In this document: positions 35,691 through 47,904 of the stretch, in pieces
How the letters are laid out: each line of letters begins with the position of its first letter
Numbering within the stretch: position 1 is the stretch's first letter
Assembly (NCBI GenBank): GCA_009192285.1
Contig: CM018606.1
Coordinates: 1,974,081 to 2,038,080, forward strand
Direction of reading: 5' to 3'
DNA: 64,000 bases
Source of the DNA: Morchella semilibera
Taxonomy: Eukaryota; Ascomycota; Pezizomycetes; Pezizales; Morchellaceae
Notes under the pieces: generated by a model
The model's database searches: none
Told to the model about the DNA's origin: nothing
The model's input: only the letters and a program-made list of their open reading frames with translations
Program-made: the position numbers and the translations under genes

Positions 35691-38600
35691 ATGGAGGATC
35701 CCCAAGCATTACATCCCGAGGTAAACGCCAACGACGTCCCGCCCCCGGCGGTCCGCTCCCGCCGCGGTGTTCTGTTCCCGCCGGGGACGTTCCGCAGCCC
35801 CTACCACCTGGGCACGGTGGACCTCGCATGGCTCGAGCAGTACCTCCCGCCGGGCACCATCACCCGCGAGTGGCTGATGCGGCACCCGCACCAGGGCACG
35901 CGCCGCGAATGGCTGGAGGGGAAATCGGAGCAGTTTACGGCCCCGGGGCAGGAGCCGCTGCTGGAGTACTGGGACCGGGCGGATGCAGAGGTGGAGCTGA
36001 AGAGGCGGGTGGAGTGTGAGGAGGGGGGGGATGAGGAGGGGGATGAGGAGGATGAGGAGGTTTGGGATGTCGCGCAGCGGAGGTGGTGGAGGGGGAGGGA
36101 GCAGGGAATGAGGCCGGCGCTGACGCTGGAGTCGTTGCAGATGCTTGCGCGGGAATTGGAGCTTGATCAGAGTAGGCAGGAGTTTGTGCCGGGGATGCGG
36201 CCGAAGAAGAAAAAGAAGCGGAGAGATACAGCAGGTTCAAAGGTAGACGGGGATGGGCCTGGGAAAGAAATAGGGAGAGAGCCGGGGTTGGAAGGTTCGG
36301 AGGGGCCTGGGTTAATTGGTCCAGAGAGACTGGGACGGAGGAATAGGAGGCTAAGACCCAGAAAGGGCCCAAAGCCAGAGGACTCAGAAAGAGAGTCGGA
36401 GAAAAACCCGGGCCTAGAAAATCCAATGAAGCTGAGACAGAGGAGAAAAGGGTCAAGACGCAGAAAGAGCCAAAAGAAAGAGGAGGATCTGGAAAAAGAG
36501 CCAGAGAAAAGCCCGGGGTCAGAGGATTCAAAAAAGCCGAAACAGAGGCGGAGGAGGAAGAGGCTGAGGCCTAGAATTGGCTTAGAGAAAAGGCCGGATT
36601 CTAAAGGACCGGGGACAGATCCAAAGCCTGGGGGGCATTCAGAAAAAGAATCAGAGAACGAATTAGAGTTAGAGGAGGGAACGGGGAAAGAACCAATGGA
36701 GAAGCCGGGGCAAGAAGACTTGGAGAAGCTAGAGACAAATCTAAAGCCCCAAGAAGAACTAGAGAAAGGGCCAGAGAAAGGGCCAGAGCCAGAGAATTCG
36801 AAACCAGAGACAAGCCCAAATCCGGAATCAGGTTTGAAGCAGGTTCAACAGTCAATCTCGGAGTTGGAGAAAAAGAAAGTCCAAACGCAAGAGGACAGTA
36901 AAGTGCCTGATGAAGTAGAAGGGCCGGAGCCGGAGCCGGAGCCAGGGCCCGGGTTGGGCCCGTTCTCCACAGGGACTACTATGGATATTTTTAATAAAAC
37001 CGTCGTGCGTCCACTGGCAAGATTCGAGGCACTTCTAATTTCCTATCCGGTTCTAGAATCAATTTCTAAGAACCTTACAACCTGCGAGATGTTGAGAGTG
37101 TGCCTCACGTCGGTACATCTCTTCCATATAATAAAAGGATCTATCCATATCTTTTCAAACCATGAGCGGCCTTACACGGGGGTTATATTGAGGCGTGAGG
37201 AACTCACTGATCGACGCATAATGTGGGACTTTTTCTATAAGCAGGGCGACTTGGATCGTTTTCTTTTTGCGGAGGTTGTCGAATGGTCAACGATCACACA
37301 CTTGGTACTCGATAGAACACTTCTCAGGTTTTCTATACTGGTAGGTATTGTTGAGCGATCAAATTTGATAACGCTTAGTGTAAAACACTGTTTCAGGCTC
37401 AACTTGGAAGACATCCTAGCTCTTCTTGACCCAGAAAACTCTCCGCGTTATGATGCAATTTTCAATACACATCTTCAGAATTACAATTTCCCCTCGCGAT
37501 ATCTGGGGTCGCGCAGGGGGCACCTTCCTAACATAAAAAATTTATGTGTACGTAGCTTTCTCCCTCCAAAATGTTACCTGCTAATCTGATTTTTTTCTAT
37601 CAAGATATGGGGTCTCCCCAAAACGGGATGGCAATATATATGTGACGGGGACACCCACACTCTCGGAAGTAAAATCAACACCCGCGCCGCTAAAACCTAC
37701 AGACTTATCATAAATTACTGTGAAAGGAAAGGCATCAACCTTGACGTGGCCCGTTGTGGAAAAGCTCTTCCCCATTCCGAGTGTTTTGGTAGAGAGATGA
37801 CACTGACAGCATGGAGGGATGACCCTGGGGGTGGTCTGTTTAATCAGCAGCCATTCTCTGAGTCGTCAATCTATATGTGTGAGAGGTTGAAGGTGCAATG
37901 CTGCACTTGTGGGGAGGTTCAAGAGATTGCACAATGTTTAGATTGTAGTTCAAGTTACCAGGGAGGGTTGCGGAGTGGATTCTGCAGGAAATGTGATCGG
38001 TATGTCCTGCAGCCTTCCTTGATGTTATTGTTTGTTAATAAACCAGTTATTTCTGCACCAAGCCAAAATGCCATGGGGTGCAGACTATGTGTGTAGACTG
38101 TGGTTTGACTTGTTCCACGTGAGCGGCCACTGCCTTCCTTGTTGAATTGGGGTACTAAAAAAGATACTACAAGCAGATGTCGTGTGGGCGTGCGTCCATA
38201 CAATAGATGTGCGAAGTGCAAGGAGTGGAGGTGTCAAGATCACGCCTCTGAGGATTTCAGTAGCGAGGAATGCTATATCTGCGGGAGCCGCTACTGCGAT
38301 ACATGCAGTTCTAGTTCCTTTTTTAAGCCATTAACAATGTGCTGCCTCTGCTCCAATCTTGTTTGTGATGTAAGTCACCCCCGCACGCGTGGCTGGGGCC
38401 AATTTTATTGACCGCATTCACAGGATTGTTATGTCAGAGAAAAGTTCTGTTATGAGTGTATCCAAGTAGTATGTGTACCGTGCTGGGAGGAGCGAGCGAA
38501 GCGCGACAAGAGTTGGGGCGAACCAAACGGTTACGCTCTTTTTGAGAAGTTGGGCCTCGTGGACCTGCCCTTGGTCAGTCGTTGGAGAAAATGGTACTGC

Positions 38601-38723
38601 GATGACTGCCTAGGGGCCCTTGAGGGCAGGCTTGTGAGGTTCCAGCATCATGGAGAGGACATCGTTGCGCCGGGTAATGGGGGGGAGGGCGATGAGGGAA
38701 GAGATGAGCCACATTCTAGATGA
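35691..38723 (+). CDS. Unrecognised 939-aa protein: charged repeats, F-box-like segment, Cys-rich C-terminus
   Basis: I do not recognise this protein as a whole. Five exons: 35691-37547, 37605-37999, 38047-38118, 38174-38369 and 38424-38723, all with GT-AG introns of 47-57 nt. Residues ~1-110 contain PPGTFRSPYHLGTVDLAWLE. Residues ~115-430 are low-complexity, rich in Glu, Lys, Arg, Pro and Gly (repeats such as EKGPEKGPEPENSKPE). Residues ~445-490 (ISKNLTTCEMLRVCLTSVHL) resemble an F-box, followed by LRR-like strands. Residues ~700-920 hold about 38 cysteines, many in CxxC pairs: CCTCGE, CLDC, CRKCDRYFC, CVDCGLTC, CAKCKEWRC, CYICGSRYCDTC, CCLCSNLVCDDC and WYCDDC. These resemble treble-clef or B-box/RING-like zinc sites. 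A role as an SCF-type adaptor is a speculation from the F-box resemblance. Confidence 0.82.
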
Positions 38724-38889
38724 GGAGTTTGGGGGATGTGGGTATAAAGTGATTGAGGGTGATCAAATATTGTACCAGCCTGATCCGTGTATTATTTTCG
38801 ATCAATCGCATCCCGTTTTTTAAATGAGTTGCTGGGTGCGGCCGGAGGAAGCCACGGCTTTCCCCAGTGGAGCATTTGTATTTGTAGAT

Positions 38890-38905
38890 CATGGGGTATC
38901 ACTCG
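38890..38905 (+). other. 16-bp motif copy
   Basis: Reads CATGGGGTATCACTCG, 167 bp after the stop codon of the Cys-rich gene. Confidence 0.7.
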
Positions 38906-39324
38906 GTGCCAAGAAGTGTTCCTGCTTGCCATGACGCCAAGACCACTGTGGGCCCAAGATTGGGGGTGTCTGCTAATCCATAGCTCGTCTGGGTCTCTAC
39001 CCTCCACCAAAGTGTCACCTGTAAACCTCCCCCAGGGAGTACATGGTGGGCTTACCCGGAAGATACCATGAGCTGGTTGGTGTTTGGGATATTTAGACAT
39101 GTACAGCGACGACTACAGTTGCAACCACGGCTCTGTACCGTTATATATATAGCACCGGCCGGCTGTGTGTGTGCATTGTAGCTACATAGCAGGGAGAGCT
39201 ATGATAGCTCCCTCAGAGCCTAGGAAGGGAAATAAATATCGTCGTTGCAACTGGCCTCTTACTAACTGTTCCAGAGGGAAGCTGTCGGATGATACCGCCA
39301 GACTCTACGCTCAGTTGGACCTGC

Positions 39325-39340
39325 CGAGTGACATCCGGTG
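39325..39340 (-). other. 16-bp motif copy
   Basis: Reads CACCGGATGTCACTCG on the minus strand. It forms an inverted pair, about 450 bp apart, with the copy at 38890. Confidence 0.65.
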
Positions 39341-39986
39341 TGCCAAGCATATAATACTATACATGTATAAGTACTTGATATATACTGTACATCACAGCAT
39401 TCCGGATAACCTACGCCTACCAATATACTACCGTGACACCTTGGCTACGATCGGGGAGGATTGTATTGTATTTGTTATTATCACTATTATTATTATCACT
39501 ATTATTATTATTATTACCACTAATTATTGCGCGTAACATTCAGCCGGAGGATTAATTGTGGTTTTTCCCGCGGAAGGGCGGGTCTGACTTCTTAGCTCGG
39601 GGGTTTCCTGCTTTTGTTTTTTTTAATATAGCCACCGCCATTATTTTATTTATATTCTCCACACACACACACACCGCTGGGTTGGTCTGGTGAGGTTCCA
39701 ACCGCTCTCCGTATTGTACTATATCGATACTCACCTATAGTAAAGTATAGTTCATGCGTGCAGTGCCAAATGCGTCTCAAACAGTTGCGGCGGCTTATCG
39801 ATGTGCTGCTATTATTTAAGCCCCTCGGGGAGGGAGATCGGACTTACCTGGGGCTGTTATACGGCTTCTGTGCAGCAGTCAAAGTGTCGATTCCTGTGTG
39901 TCCGCGGGCTGAACAGTTGTCTGCACATTCATCGTTGAACTCCAACGGTAATGAAAACAATATGAAATATTCAATCACACACACGC

Positions 39987-40002
39987 CGAGTGACATCCCA
40001 TG
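39987..40002 (-). other. 16-bp motif copy
   Basis: Reads CATGGGATGTCACTCG on the minus strand, 110 bp upstream of the ARP10 start codon. Confidence 0.7.
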
Positions 40003-40111
40003 ATCCTCACCTCCAAGGTTCCGCGCACGGACCAACAAGTCCCTCTCACCTCAAACACCACGACCACGACCACCACCACCGCTCTCAACATACAGAACCC
40101 CACAACCAACC

Positions 40112-41618
40112 ATGGCCACCACAAACAGCTACCGCCTCCCGCCGCGCACCTCCTCGCTCAACCCCCCGCTCTCTCCGGGCCTCACCCCCGCGCGCCAAGC
40201 GCAGCTCAGCAGCAGCACGGCAAACCCGTACTCGCACCACGCCGAGGACCCGCTCGTCTTCGAGGTTGGCAGCCGGCTGCTGCGCGCGGGGTTCGCGGGG
40301 GAGCCCGCGCCGCGCTGCGTCCTCGAGTGGGGGAGCGAGGCCTTTTGGTGCCGCGAGGGCATCGTGTGGACCGGGGGGTGCGGCGCGCGACGGGGCGCGC
40401 GCGGAGCTGTGGACGCATGACCTGCGCGGGATGGAGATGGGCGTTGTCGAGGATGTGGTGGAGAGGGGGGTGCGCATGGCGTATAATAAGTGAGTCCCCT
40501 CCCTCCCGGGTTTTGGTTCGTGGGATTGCCTTTATTGGGTTCTGACTGCTTGTAGATACCTCCTCCTGGACTCCAAGCTGAAGCGGGTGCTCCTCGTCAC
40601 GCCGCCCCTCCTGCCCACGGCCGTCCTCACCGCCGTCCTCAAGTCGCTCTTCGTCCACTTCCAGATGCCAGGAATCATGCTCCTCCCCTCCCCGACCATG
40701 ACGACCCTCGCCGCCGGCACCCGCCACGCCCTAATCCTCGACCTCTCCTGGGAACACACCACGGCCCAAGCAATCTACGACCTGCGCCCCGTCGGCCAAG
40801 CGCTCACCACCCGCCGCGGCGCCCGCCTCCTGCACACCCTCTTCCGCGACACCCTGCTGCCCGCCGCAAAAACGCTCCACCCACGCACAACAGACGACAT
40901 CATCGCCCGCTCCGCCTGGTGCCGCCGCATAGACCACCCCGACACCGACAGCGACACCGACACCTTCACCATCCCCCTCCCCGCCGGCGCCAGCATCGCC
41001 GTCCCGTTCGGGAGCCTGGCCGAGCCCGCGGAGCGCGCCTTCTTTGCCGAGGAGGGGCTGGGCCCGCCGGACGACGACGAACTGCCGCTCCACAGACTGG
41101 TGTATGAGGCGCTGCGCCGCGCGCCCGTGGACGTGCGCGCGGCGTGTATGGCGCGCATTGTGGTCGTTGGCGGCGCCAGCGGCGTGGTGGGCCTCAAGAA
41201 GCGGGTCGTGGACGAGGTGCGGGCCATTGTGGAGCGCGAGGGGTGGTGCCGTGGTGGCGACCGCCGCCGGGGTAAGGTTTCGGCAGAACCAGTGCCGGTA
41301 CCGGCACCACCCCCGCCGGAGAAAGAAGAGAAGGTGGAGGTGGAGGCGGAGACGGAGACGGAGGCGCAGGAGGCGAGCTGGGAGTGGCGGCAGGATGTGG
41401 GCGGGGGGGCGCTCTCGCCGGGGAGTCCCAGGGGTGGCTTGGAGAGGAGGGAGGCCCCGCCGCTGACGCCCAGGGTCAGGGGCGTGGAGAGCCTTGGGGC
41501 CTGGGTGGGCGCTAGCCTGGTGGCCGGCATGAAGGGGAGGGGCACGGTGGAGGTGGAGAGGGAGAAGTTCCTGCAGGCGGTTGCGGGCGGCGGGACGGGG
41601 CTCCCGCTGGGGTATTAG
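40112..41618 (+). CDS. Actin-related protein of the dynactin pointed-end complex, Arp10/RO-7 type
   Basis: Arp10 (RO-7 in Neurospora, ACTR10 in animals) caps the pointed end of the dynactin Arp1 filament and supports dynein transport. Exons 40112-40489 and 40556-41618 are joined over a 66-nt intron; the join reads VRMAYNK-YLLLDSKLKRVLL. One extra G in the run at 40373-40378 breaks the frame; with five G the text reads VWTGGAARDGARAELWTHDL and the protein is 479 aa. Actin-fold landmarks are VFEVGSRLLRAGFAGEPAPR near residue 50, LILDLSWEHTTAQAIYD (divergent phosphate loop), IVVVGGASGV and the C-terminal ESLGAWVGASLVAGMK. An acidic, Pro-rich insert lies at residues ~385-420. Codon use is much richer in G and C than in most neighbours. 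Confidence 0.85.
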
Positions 41619-42910
41619 AGGGGGGGGGGGATTAGTTAGAGGGGGGGGGGCGGGGGTTTAATATATATATATATATATTATATATTTTTATAATACTCTC
41701 TTTCTTGCTTGCTTTTGCTTTTGCCTTTTTTTTTTTTTTTTTTCTTGCTTTGCTTGGGGTTCGTGGAGTGGGAGCTTTTTTTTTTTTTTTATTTTACTGC
41801 TTTTATATTCTTTCTACTGCATTTGTTTTATTGCTCTGATCTCATTTCGGTAGGTTCCCGGTGTTGGGGGTTGCAATTGGAGTTTGGGCATTGATTGACA
41901 TTGATATTGACATTGGCTGGGGAGAGGGCGGGCAATGATACCAATGCTACTTTTCTGCATCTTTACGGGCTGCTCTGCTTACGATCTGATCTGATCCGAT
42001 CGAGCGAGCGAGCGAGAGTGAAAAACGCAGTGTAGAAAGACAGACCCGCACTCACACTCACCCGCGAGACAGAGGGAGAGGGAATACTTCGATTGGTATT
42101 TACATACAGACATAGGCAGGCAAGTAGATCATGGATGCAAGGTCGTGAAAGAGGTCGTCATAACTTCGTGACAGTAACAGTAACAGTAAAAAGGAATCCC
42201 CAAGAAACGACAGTTTATAATAATATAAATAAAAACCAAACAAACCCCCCCCCCCCCCCCCCAACGAAAAAAAAAAAACCCAATTCCCAATGCCGAAAAA
42301 AAAAAAAAGAAGACAGAGAAAAGAAACACCGAAACTTTCCCAGAGACAGACAGAAAGGAAAGAAAAAAAAACGATAGACTCCACAACCCCAACCCCAACC
42401 CCAAAATCCCCAACCCCCCCCCTTTTTCCCGCTCTACTGAATTTCCGCTTTCCGCCCGTTTATCGTAAGAAATAATGGTGGAGGGAGAATGAAAGAAAGA
42501 ACTAACGCCGCCGCGCCCCCCCCCCTCTCCCCCGCTAGGATCGTCCTAGCTATACGCCGTGGTTTTGTTTTGTTTTCTTGTTTTTTTTTTTTGCTTTGTT
42601 TTTTGGGGGAGACCTTGCCTGCGCATGCTCGGCATGCATAGATGAATATGAGTGAAAGAGGTGAGGGAAGAAAAAAGAAAAAAAGGCTTATACACAAAGC
42701 AGAGCAAAGTAGAAACCCCCCAAGAAACAAAAAGCCCAGCCCGAACCCAAAAAAAAGGAAAAAAATCTATAAACACAACAAGAGAAAGAAAAAAAAAGAA
42801 AGAAAAAAAAGGCCCACGCCTAAGATAGTATGCACAGGGTGTTTTGTTTTTGTTTTTTCTTTCGGCAGGCCGGCTAAAGAAATATTATATATATAATTAT
42901 ATAATTTCTC
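41619..42910. repeat. Low-complexity region with long homopolymers
   Basis: About 1.3 kb dominated by simple sequence: G runs at 41620-41630 and 41641-41650, an AT repeat at ~41662-41690, T runs near 41727-41743 and 41777-41791, GAGC repeats at ~42000-42013, an 18-nt C run at 42245-42262, CCCCAA repeats at ~42387-42405 and A-rich stretches at ~42660-42810. I see no credible gene; translated frames here are poly-Phe or poly-Lys artefacts. Confidence 0.7.
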
Positions 42911-43568
42911 TCAATAGCCAGCGGGTCCGAGACCACCATAGAAATTGCCGAGGTAGACTTTATTGCTGTCGTTTAGGATGGAGTGTGAGAGGTGCTGCCC
43001 GTACGGCGACGCCGTCGACGAATGCGTCCTCAGGAGGTCCTCAATCAGGCGGGCGAACGAGGGCTCCTTTGTGGCGAAACTCTCTTCTGCAGGTGCAGGC
43101 GATGGCTTGCTGGGGGGTGCTAGAAAAATGGGGGTCGTTAGTTTATCGTGATTACGGGGGGGAAAAAAAGATAGCGTGGGGCGTGGTCATATGCACACAA
43201 CCAAAAGGGAGGGCAATATAAAATTGAGATAGAGAAAAGAGATAGAAAGGATGAATGGATTGATCCTTACCGGCTGAAACTGTTTGCCCCGCACCACCAC
43301 CAGTGCTACAACCACCAAGGCTCTTGGGCCTCTTTGCATTGGGCGTTGACGATGATTTGGCCAGCGAGGGTCGCTTGTTGTGTAGCACCCGACGGGGGCC
43401 TGGATATACGAGGCCACGGATGGCGTAGGCTTGTCGGCGGTAGACTTCGGTCTCGGCCTCTGCTTCTGCCTCTGCTTCCGCCACGGATTGAGGTGGGGGG
43501 TGGGAGATTATCGGTGAGATTGGGAGTGTGGCATCGCTCATAAGGAATATCGTTGTAGTGGTAGCCAT
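42911..43568 (-). CDS. Small unrecognised protein, 168 aa
   Basis: I do not recognise this protein. Exons 43271-43568 and 42911-43119 are joined by a 151-nt intron (GTAAGG...CTAG); the join reads GQTVSA-APPSKPSPAPAEE. The start reads MATTTTIFLMSDATLPISP. A tandem AEAEAEAEAE run lies at residues ~31-40. YRRQAYAIRGLVYPGPRRVL is the most ordered-looking N-terminal part. The C-terminal exon reads EPSFARLIEDLLRTHSS and ends GNFYGGLGPAGY. Open frames on both sides of a good intron with normal codon use argue for a real gene. It is probably a largely disordered fungal-specific protein. Confidence 0.65.
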
Positions 43569-46500
43569 TGCTGTGATGTGGGTTGTATTATTATTCTTTT
43601 AAGAATTGTAGTGTAGTGGGTAGTGGTGGTAGTAATGGTCGTGGTAGTTGTGATGGTGAGCAGTGGGTGGGAGGGGAGGGCTCGTGGTTTTGTAGTGTGA
43701 GGATGGGAGTTGAGTGGCTCGTAGTGGTGGTGGTGGTTGTGGTGGCGGCGGTGGAAATGAGTCTCAGGATAAAAGAGACAGTCGCCGGGTTCGTGAGGAG
43801 TAGATTATATGTAAGGTTATCGGACCCTTTACTCGGTAGAATTAAAATGGCTAGTGTAGCCGGGGACAGCAAGCACACTTGCAGGTTCAGATCAGGTAGA
43901 TCAAGGGTCTGCTTAGTCTGCGCGGGGAAAAGCTTGTCTGAATTGGATCCTTGCCTTGGGGGGGGGGGGGGTGTGAGATTGTAGCTGAAAGAGAGAGAGA
44001 GAGAGAGTAAGGTGCGTAAAGTAAGTAGTTTTTGGGGTTGGGGTGAGATGATGATTGTGGTGGTGGTGGTGGTGTATTGGCAGGTATAGTCAGGTGTAAG
44101 TAGCTATTTAGTAATTAGGAAGGGGAGGGGGGGGGGTACGGCTGGTTATGTATGTAGGTAGTCAGGTGTAGTTGATAGTACGGACCAAATGTGGCAGTAG
44201 TAGTACCAGTAGTGCAGTTTTATGGTAGACCAGACCAGGTCAATCACTCGGAAGGTGGAAAAAAAGAAAAAGGTGGGTAACAGATCGATTCATGTGTGTG
44301 AATCCAACCCCCCCCCGGAATGGTTTTATATCCATACCGTCTGGAGGGAAAGAAAAAAAGTAACCACAAAATAGTACCTAATAAACTATGCCACCCGGCT
44401 CGTACGGCCCTCTTCTCTCTCTCTCTTCCTACTCTAGCTACATGTAACTCACTCTCTTTTAGAATTCTCGGCTCCCCTCACCGCCTTTTGCCCCCCCCCC
44501 CCGGTGTGCATCATGGATTTTACGCAATAACCTACATAACATTTATGGTACATGTATATGTACATGTACCTACTGTATAATGCCTGCTCCTGCTCGCCTG
44601 GGTCGGGGCAGTCAGTCGTCGTCGTCCCACGTACATAGGTCGGCCACCAGCGGTATATTCCGGGTTCTGTCCGGTTTGATCTACGTTCCCCAGCAAGTGC
44701 AGCCTTTTCATGTGTTCTGTTGTTTATCAATTAAGAACCGGCCACGAATGGATAGCTGCAACCTCAATTGAACGTTTTAGCTGCTGCGTTGCTGCGTTGC
44801 TGCAGGACCACAATGTTAAAACCCCAACCCTCCATCCTCCAATCGAAATAGGCGGAGAGTGGAGAGGAAGGGAAAAAAGAAAGGAAAGAAAAAAAAAAAA
44901 AAAGAGACCTGAGCTCGGCGGCGCCCATGAACCCACTCTTGCAGACCACCGCAAAAGAAAAATAAATGCGGGGAAGAGGCGGCGAGCAAAGGAAACCTGA
45001 GAACTGATCGGATCGCTCCAATGTCAGTCAAAAAGAAGAGGCCCGAGACAGATCAATCCAGACCGAGTATCCGCGGAGAACAGAGAGGTGGGAGGATAAA
45101 GGCCGATTATGAAGTGTTGACTAAAAAAAAAATTTAAGGCGTCCAGGTTGAAATCAGCCCGCAGAAAAAAAAGGCGGAAAGAAACAATTGTGAAAGCAGC
45201 GACCACCACCACAATTGGAGCGAGTGTGTTTCGTCCGAGCTCTTGCCTGTTCATTCACAAAGAATCACTCGTCGTCACTGGCTCACGGTTGCAGGCCACT
45301 TTCGTAGCGCATCTCTTCCTAACATATGACGACACCTGCAACCCTCATCTTAACCATCATAGCTAGACCTTACGATAGCTCTCCGGTCCACCCTCCACCT
45401 TTCCCCGTCTACCCCCGAGTAACAACTCATCGTCCCGACCGCCTGTTTTCAATCTGGTCTCCGCCGTGTTCCTGCGTCAACCATCTTTGCTTACCTACCT
45501 TAGCGGGCCAGCAATGAATTGAGGGGCATGTTCTTTGCGCGGTAGTACAATACCTAGAGAAAAACATCACAGTATCGAGGATCAATCTTGATCATAGAAA
45601 ATCTATCTCAACTCTTAAAGTTGGTCAGGGTTGATGGCGACATCTTCCCATGAAAAACAAGGTCAGGGGTTTTTTTTTTCCTTTTTTCTTTTTACCGATC
45701 TTGAGTGTTTCTTCCCGATGTCTCTTTAAGAGGTGGAAGTCCTCAAAGTTACATAGAAAGGAATGATTGACCGTTGGCCCCACTCCCCACTCCGCGATCA
45801 GTATCCGTGTCACTCAGTCAAACGGAATTCTTGGTACTGCTACCCTTGAGCTATTCCGATTCGACATGTCTCAAAACTTAGCGCGGGGAAACAAATCCAT
45901 CTACCAGTCGATCATACCCTGTGAGGTGAGAAAATTACCCAGATTCCCCCCCGGTGGGAGGATTCAACTTTTCACAGTTCGATACGGAATCCTAACAATT
46001 GTACAGGGGTCTCGCTGTCTGCTGTTCCCTGACGCCAACAGCTCTTTTTTTTTCTTCTTTCTCTACTTCGAATCTGACGATGTACTTGCGTCTAGACACG
46101 ATAGGTACTTTGAGGTTTGATGTAGAGGTACCATGTACATAAACGGTTTTCAGCCTCCATTCCAAAATCTCCGAGCGTTTTGCCCGTGTGGAAACTACAT
46201 GTACTCCTTCGAGGAACACCGACGTCATATTATATATTGCCGCCGCTCAGAAACGATGGGGGGGGGGGGGGATTGTCGGGGCTTTAACTGTTTGCAACGT
46301 CACGGGAGTATCGGCGCCGGCACTTTACAGCTGCTGCGCATGTCTTCGATCCCTCTCGGTTGGACACCTCGGATTTGTGAGCGGTCAACAGAGGAGCTGA
46401 TGGGAAAAAACAAATAGACAGTCGGTTTATACTAATCACGGGGGGTGAGGGTGGGGTCAGTTAATCGCTGATCATAACCGCTCGTATCGGCTCTGTACGC

Positions 46501-47904
46501 TTCAAGGGGAACGGCGACGGGGGTAGGAGCTCTTCATCTTGGGTAAAATGGCTAGAGTAATAGAAACTAGCAAATGATAATCCTTCGTGGGGAGTTCTCT
46601 TGCGGAAATGAGTTACAAGCTGGGAGAGAACACACCCCCATCTTCGAATTGAACGGTCGCGGGTGTGTCAAGTAGACGCCTACACGTACCGGGGGTTTTT
46701 TCTGACCCGTTAAGATACACTCCGTGAGACTTGTTTCTGCGCGCCGCCTGGAAAGGAAATGTCGATACGTATTTGTGTGTGCGTGTGTGTGTACCCGCTA
46801 CCACCTAAGGTGTAATAGGTAGACTGACTGGATCGTCATTGTGCAGATATGTAATATCCCATCCACGGTAGGAATAGAGTTTTTGTCGTTAAGGCCTAGT
46901 AGACGCATATGTGGGGGGGCCCTTCCTCGAGGTCTTCTTTCTCCTCCTCCTCCTCCTCCTCCTCCTTGTTCCCTCCCAACTCTGCTTTACCCTTACCACA
47001 GACAACGTTGTTCCTGGCAGGTTTCAACCCTACTTTGGTCTTAGCCGCTTGCTGCTGCTGCACGGGAAGCCGGGAAATGTTGGTTCTAGAAGGAAAAGTT
47101 GGTTCCAGAAGGAAGGGAAGAAAACCGAGAAACATGCCGTCATACACGATGGTCGGGTAAGCTATCCGCTTTCAATACTAGCGTTGAAAGGGGAGCCTGG
47201 ACAGGGTTTTGGTATGTCTCACTTGTTGAGACTGGACGACATGATTGATCACTCGGTAACGACGAATCGTGGGAAAAATATATTGGCTTTTTATATGAAA
47301 GTTATTACCTCTCCATTGACATAATAATTCATCATTCATCATCATTTTATATTTCATTTTATTCCCTGTTTGCTTGTCGACTATCATATGCGTTCGCGTG
47401 CCTTTGGAGAGGAAGGAAAACAGGAGGAATAGATTTTTTTTTGTCTTGGTGGATCTAAGTCATTCTTGTTTAGGTTAGGCGTTGTGTCTTGCTATCCAAG
47501 ACATCATTTCAACAACCTCCATCCTCTTGGTCTCTTCTTCTTTCCTTCCGTTTCCCCACTCTCTCCTGTCCTCCACTAGAGTGCGTAAGTATTCCCTTTG
47601 ACCCACATCTCACCGAATCGAATACCGTTGAGTAAAACCTCCCCCCCGCCTGTTCGTTCCTCTTATCAGCATCACCTCTAACACTCTCTCTTAATCCTCT
47701 TACGGCACGTACCCTACCTATGTAGCTAGCTAGCTGCCCCAGAAAGCCACGATAAGGAAGAATAAAGGCCCGGCGAACCAACCTCAACAAAGATAGAGAG
47801 AAAGACCCAGTCCGGTTAAATAGATTAGCTGTCCTACTGACCCAGAAACACAGCTCTCTCCCTTCAGCCCAACCAAGCCCGTCCATCCGCCCCCCCTCCC
47901 CATC
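43569..47904. other. Gene-poor region, 4.3 kb
   Basis: I find no convincing gene. It holds GT/GGT-rich low-complexity sequence at ~43620-43760, G or C runs at 43958-43971, 44491-44502 and 46258-46271, a (GA)n tract at ~43989-44007, a (CCT)n tract at ~46940-46964, TACATGTA at 44439, 44549, 44561 and 46196, and one 16-bp motif at 47240-47255 (+). Confidence 0.5.
47240..47255 (+). other. 16-bp motif copy
   Basis: Reads CATGATTGATCACTCG. Keeps both ends of the motif but not the middle. Confidence 0.5.

Larger units (their letters stand above)
38724..40111. other. Intergenic region, 1.4 kb, carrying three 16-bp motif copies
   Basis: Motif copies lie at 38890-38905 (+), 39325-39340 (-) and 39987-40002 (-). 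There is also TACATGTA at 39360-39367, an (ATT)n tract with interruptions at ~39475-39528 and an (AC)n tract at ~39660-39674. I see no supported gene. Confidence 0.5.

Noticed and set aside
38890-39340. Inverted pair of 16-bp motifs as ends of a 450-bp MITE
   Set aside because: The sequences just outside and inside the two copies do not match beyond the motif, and other copies show no consistent pairing or spacing.
42093-42896. Several frames encoding poly-Phe or poly-Lys proteins
   Set aside because: They come from homopolymer A/T runs, with no recognisable domain or splice structure.
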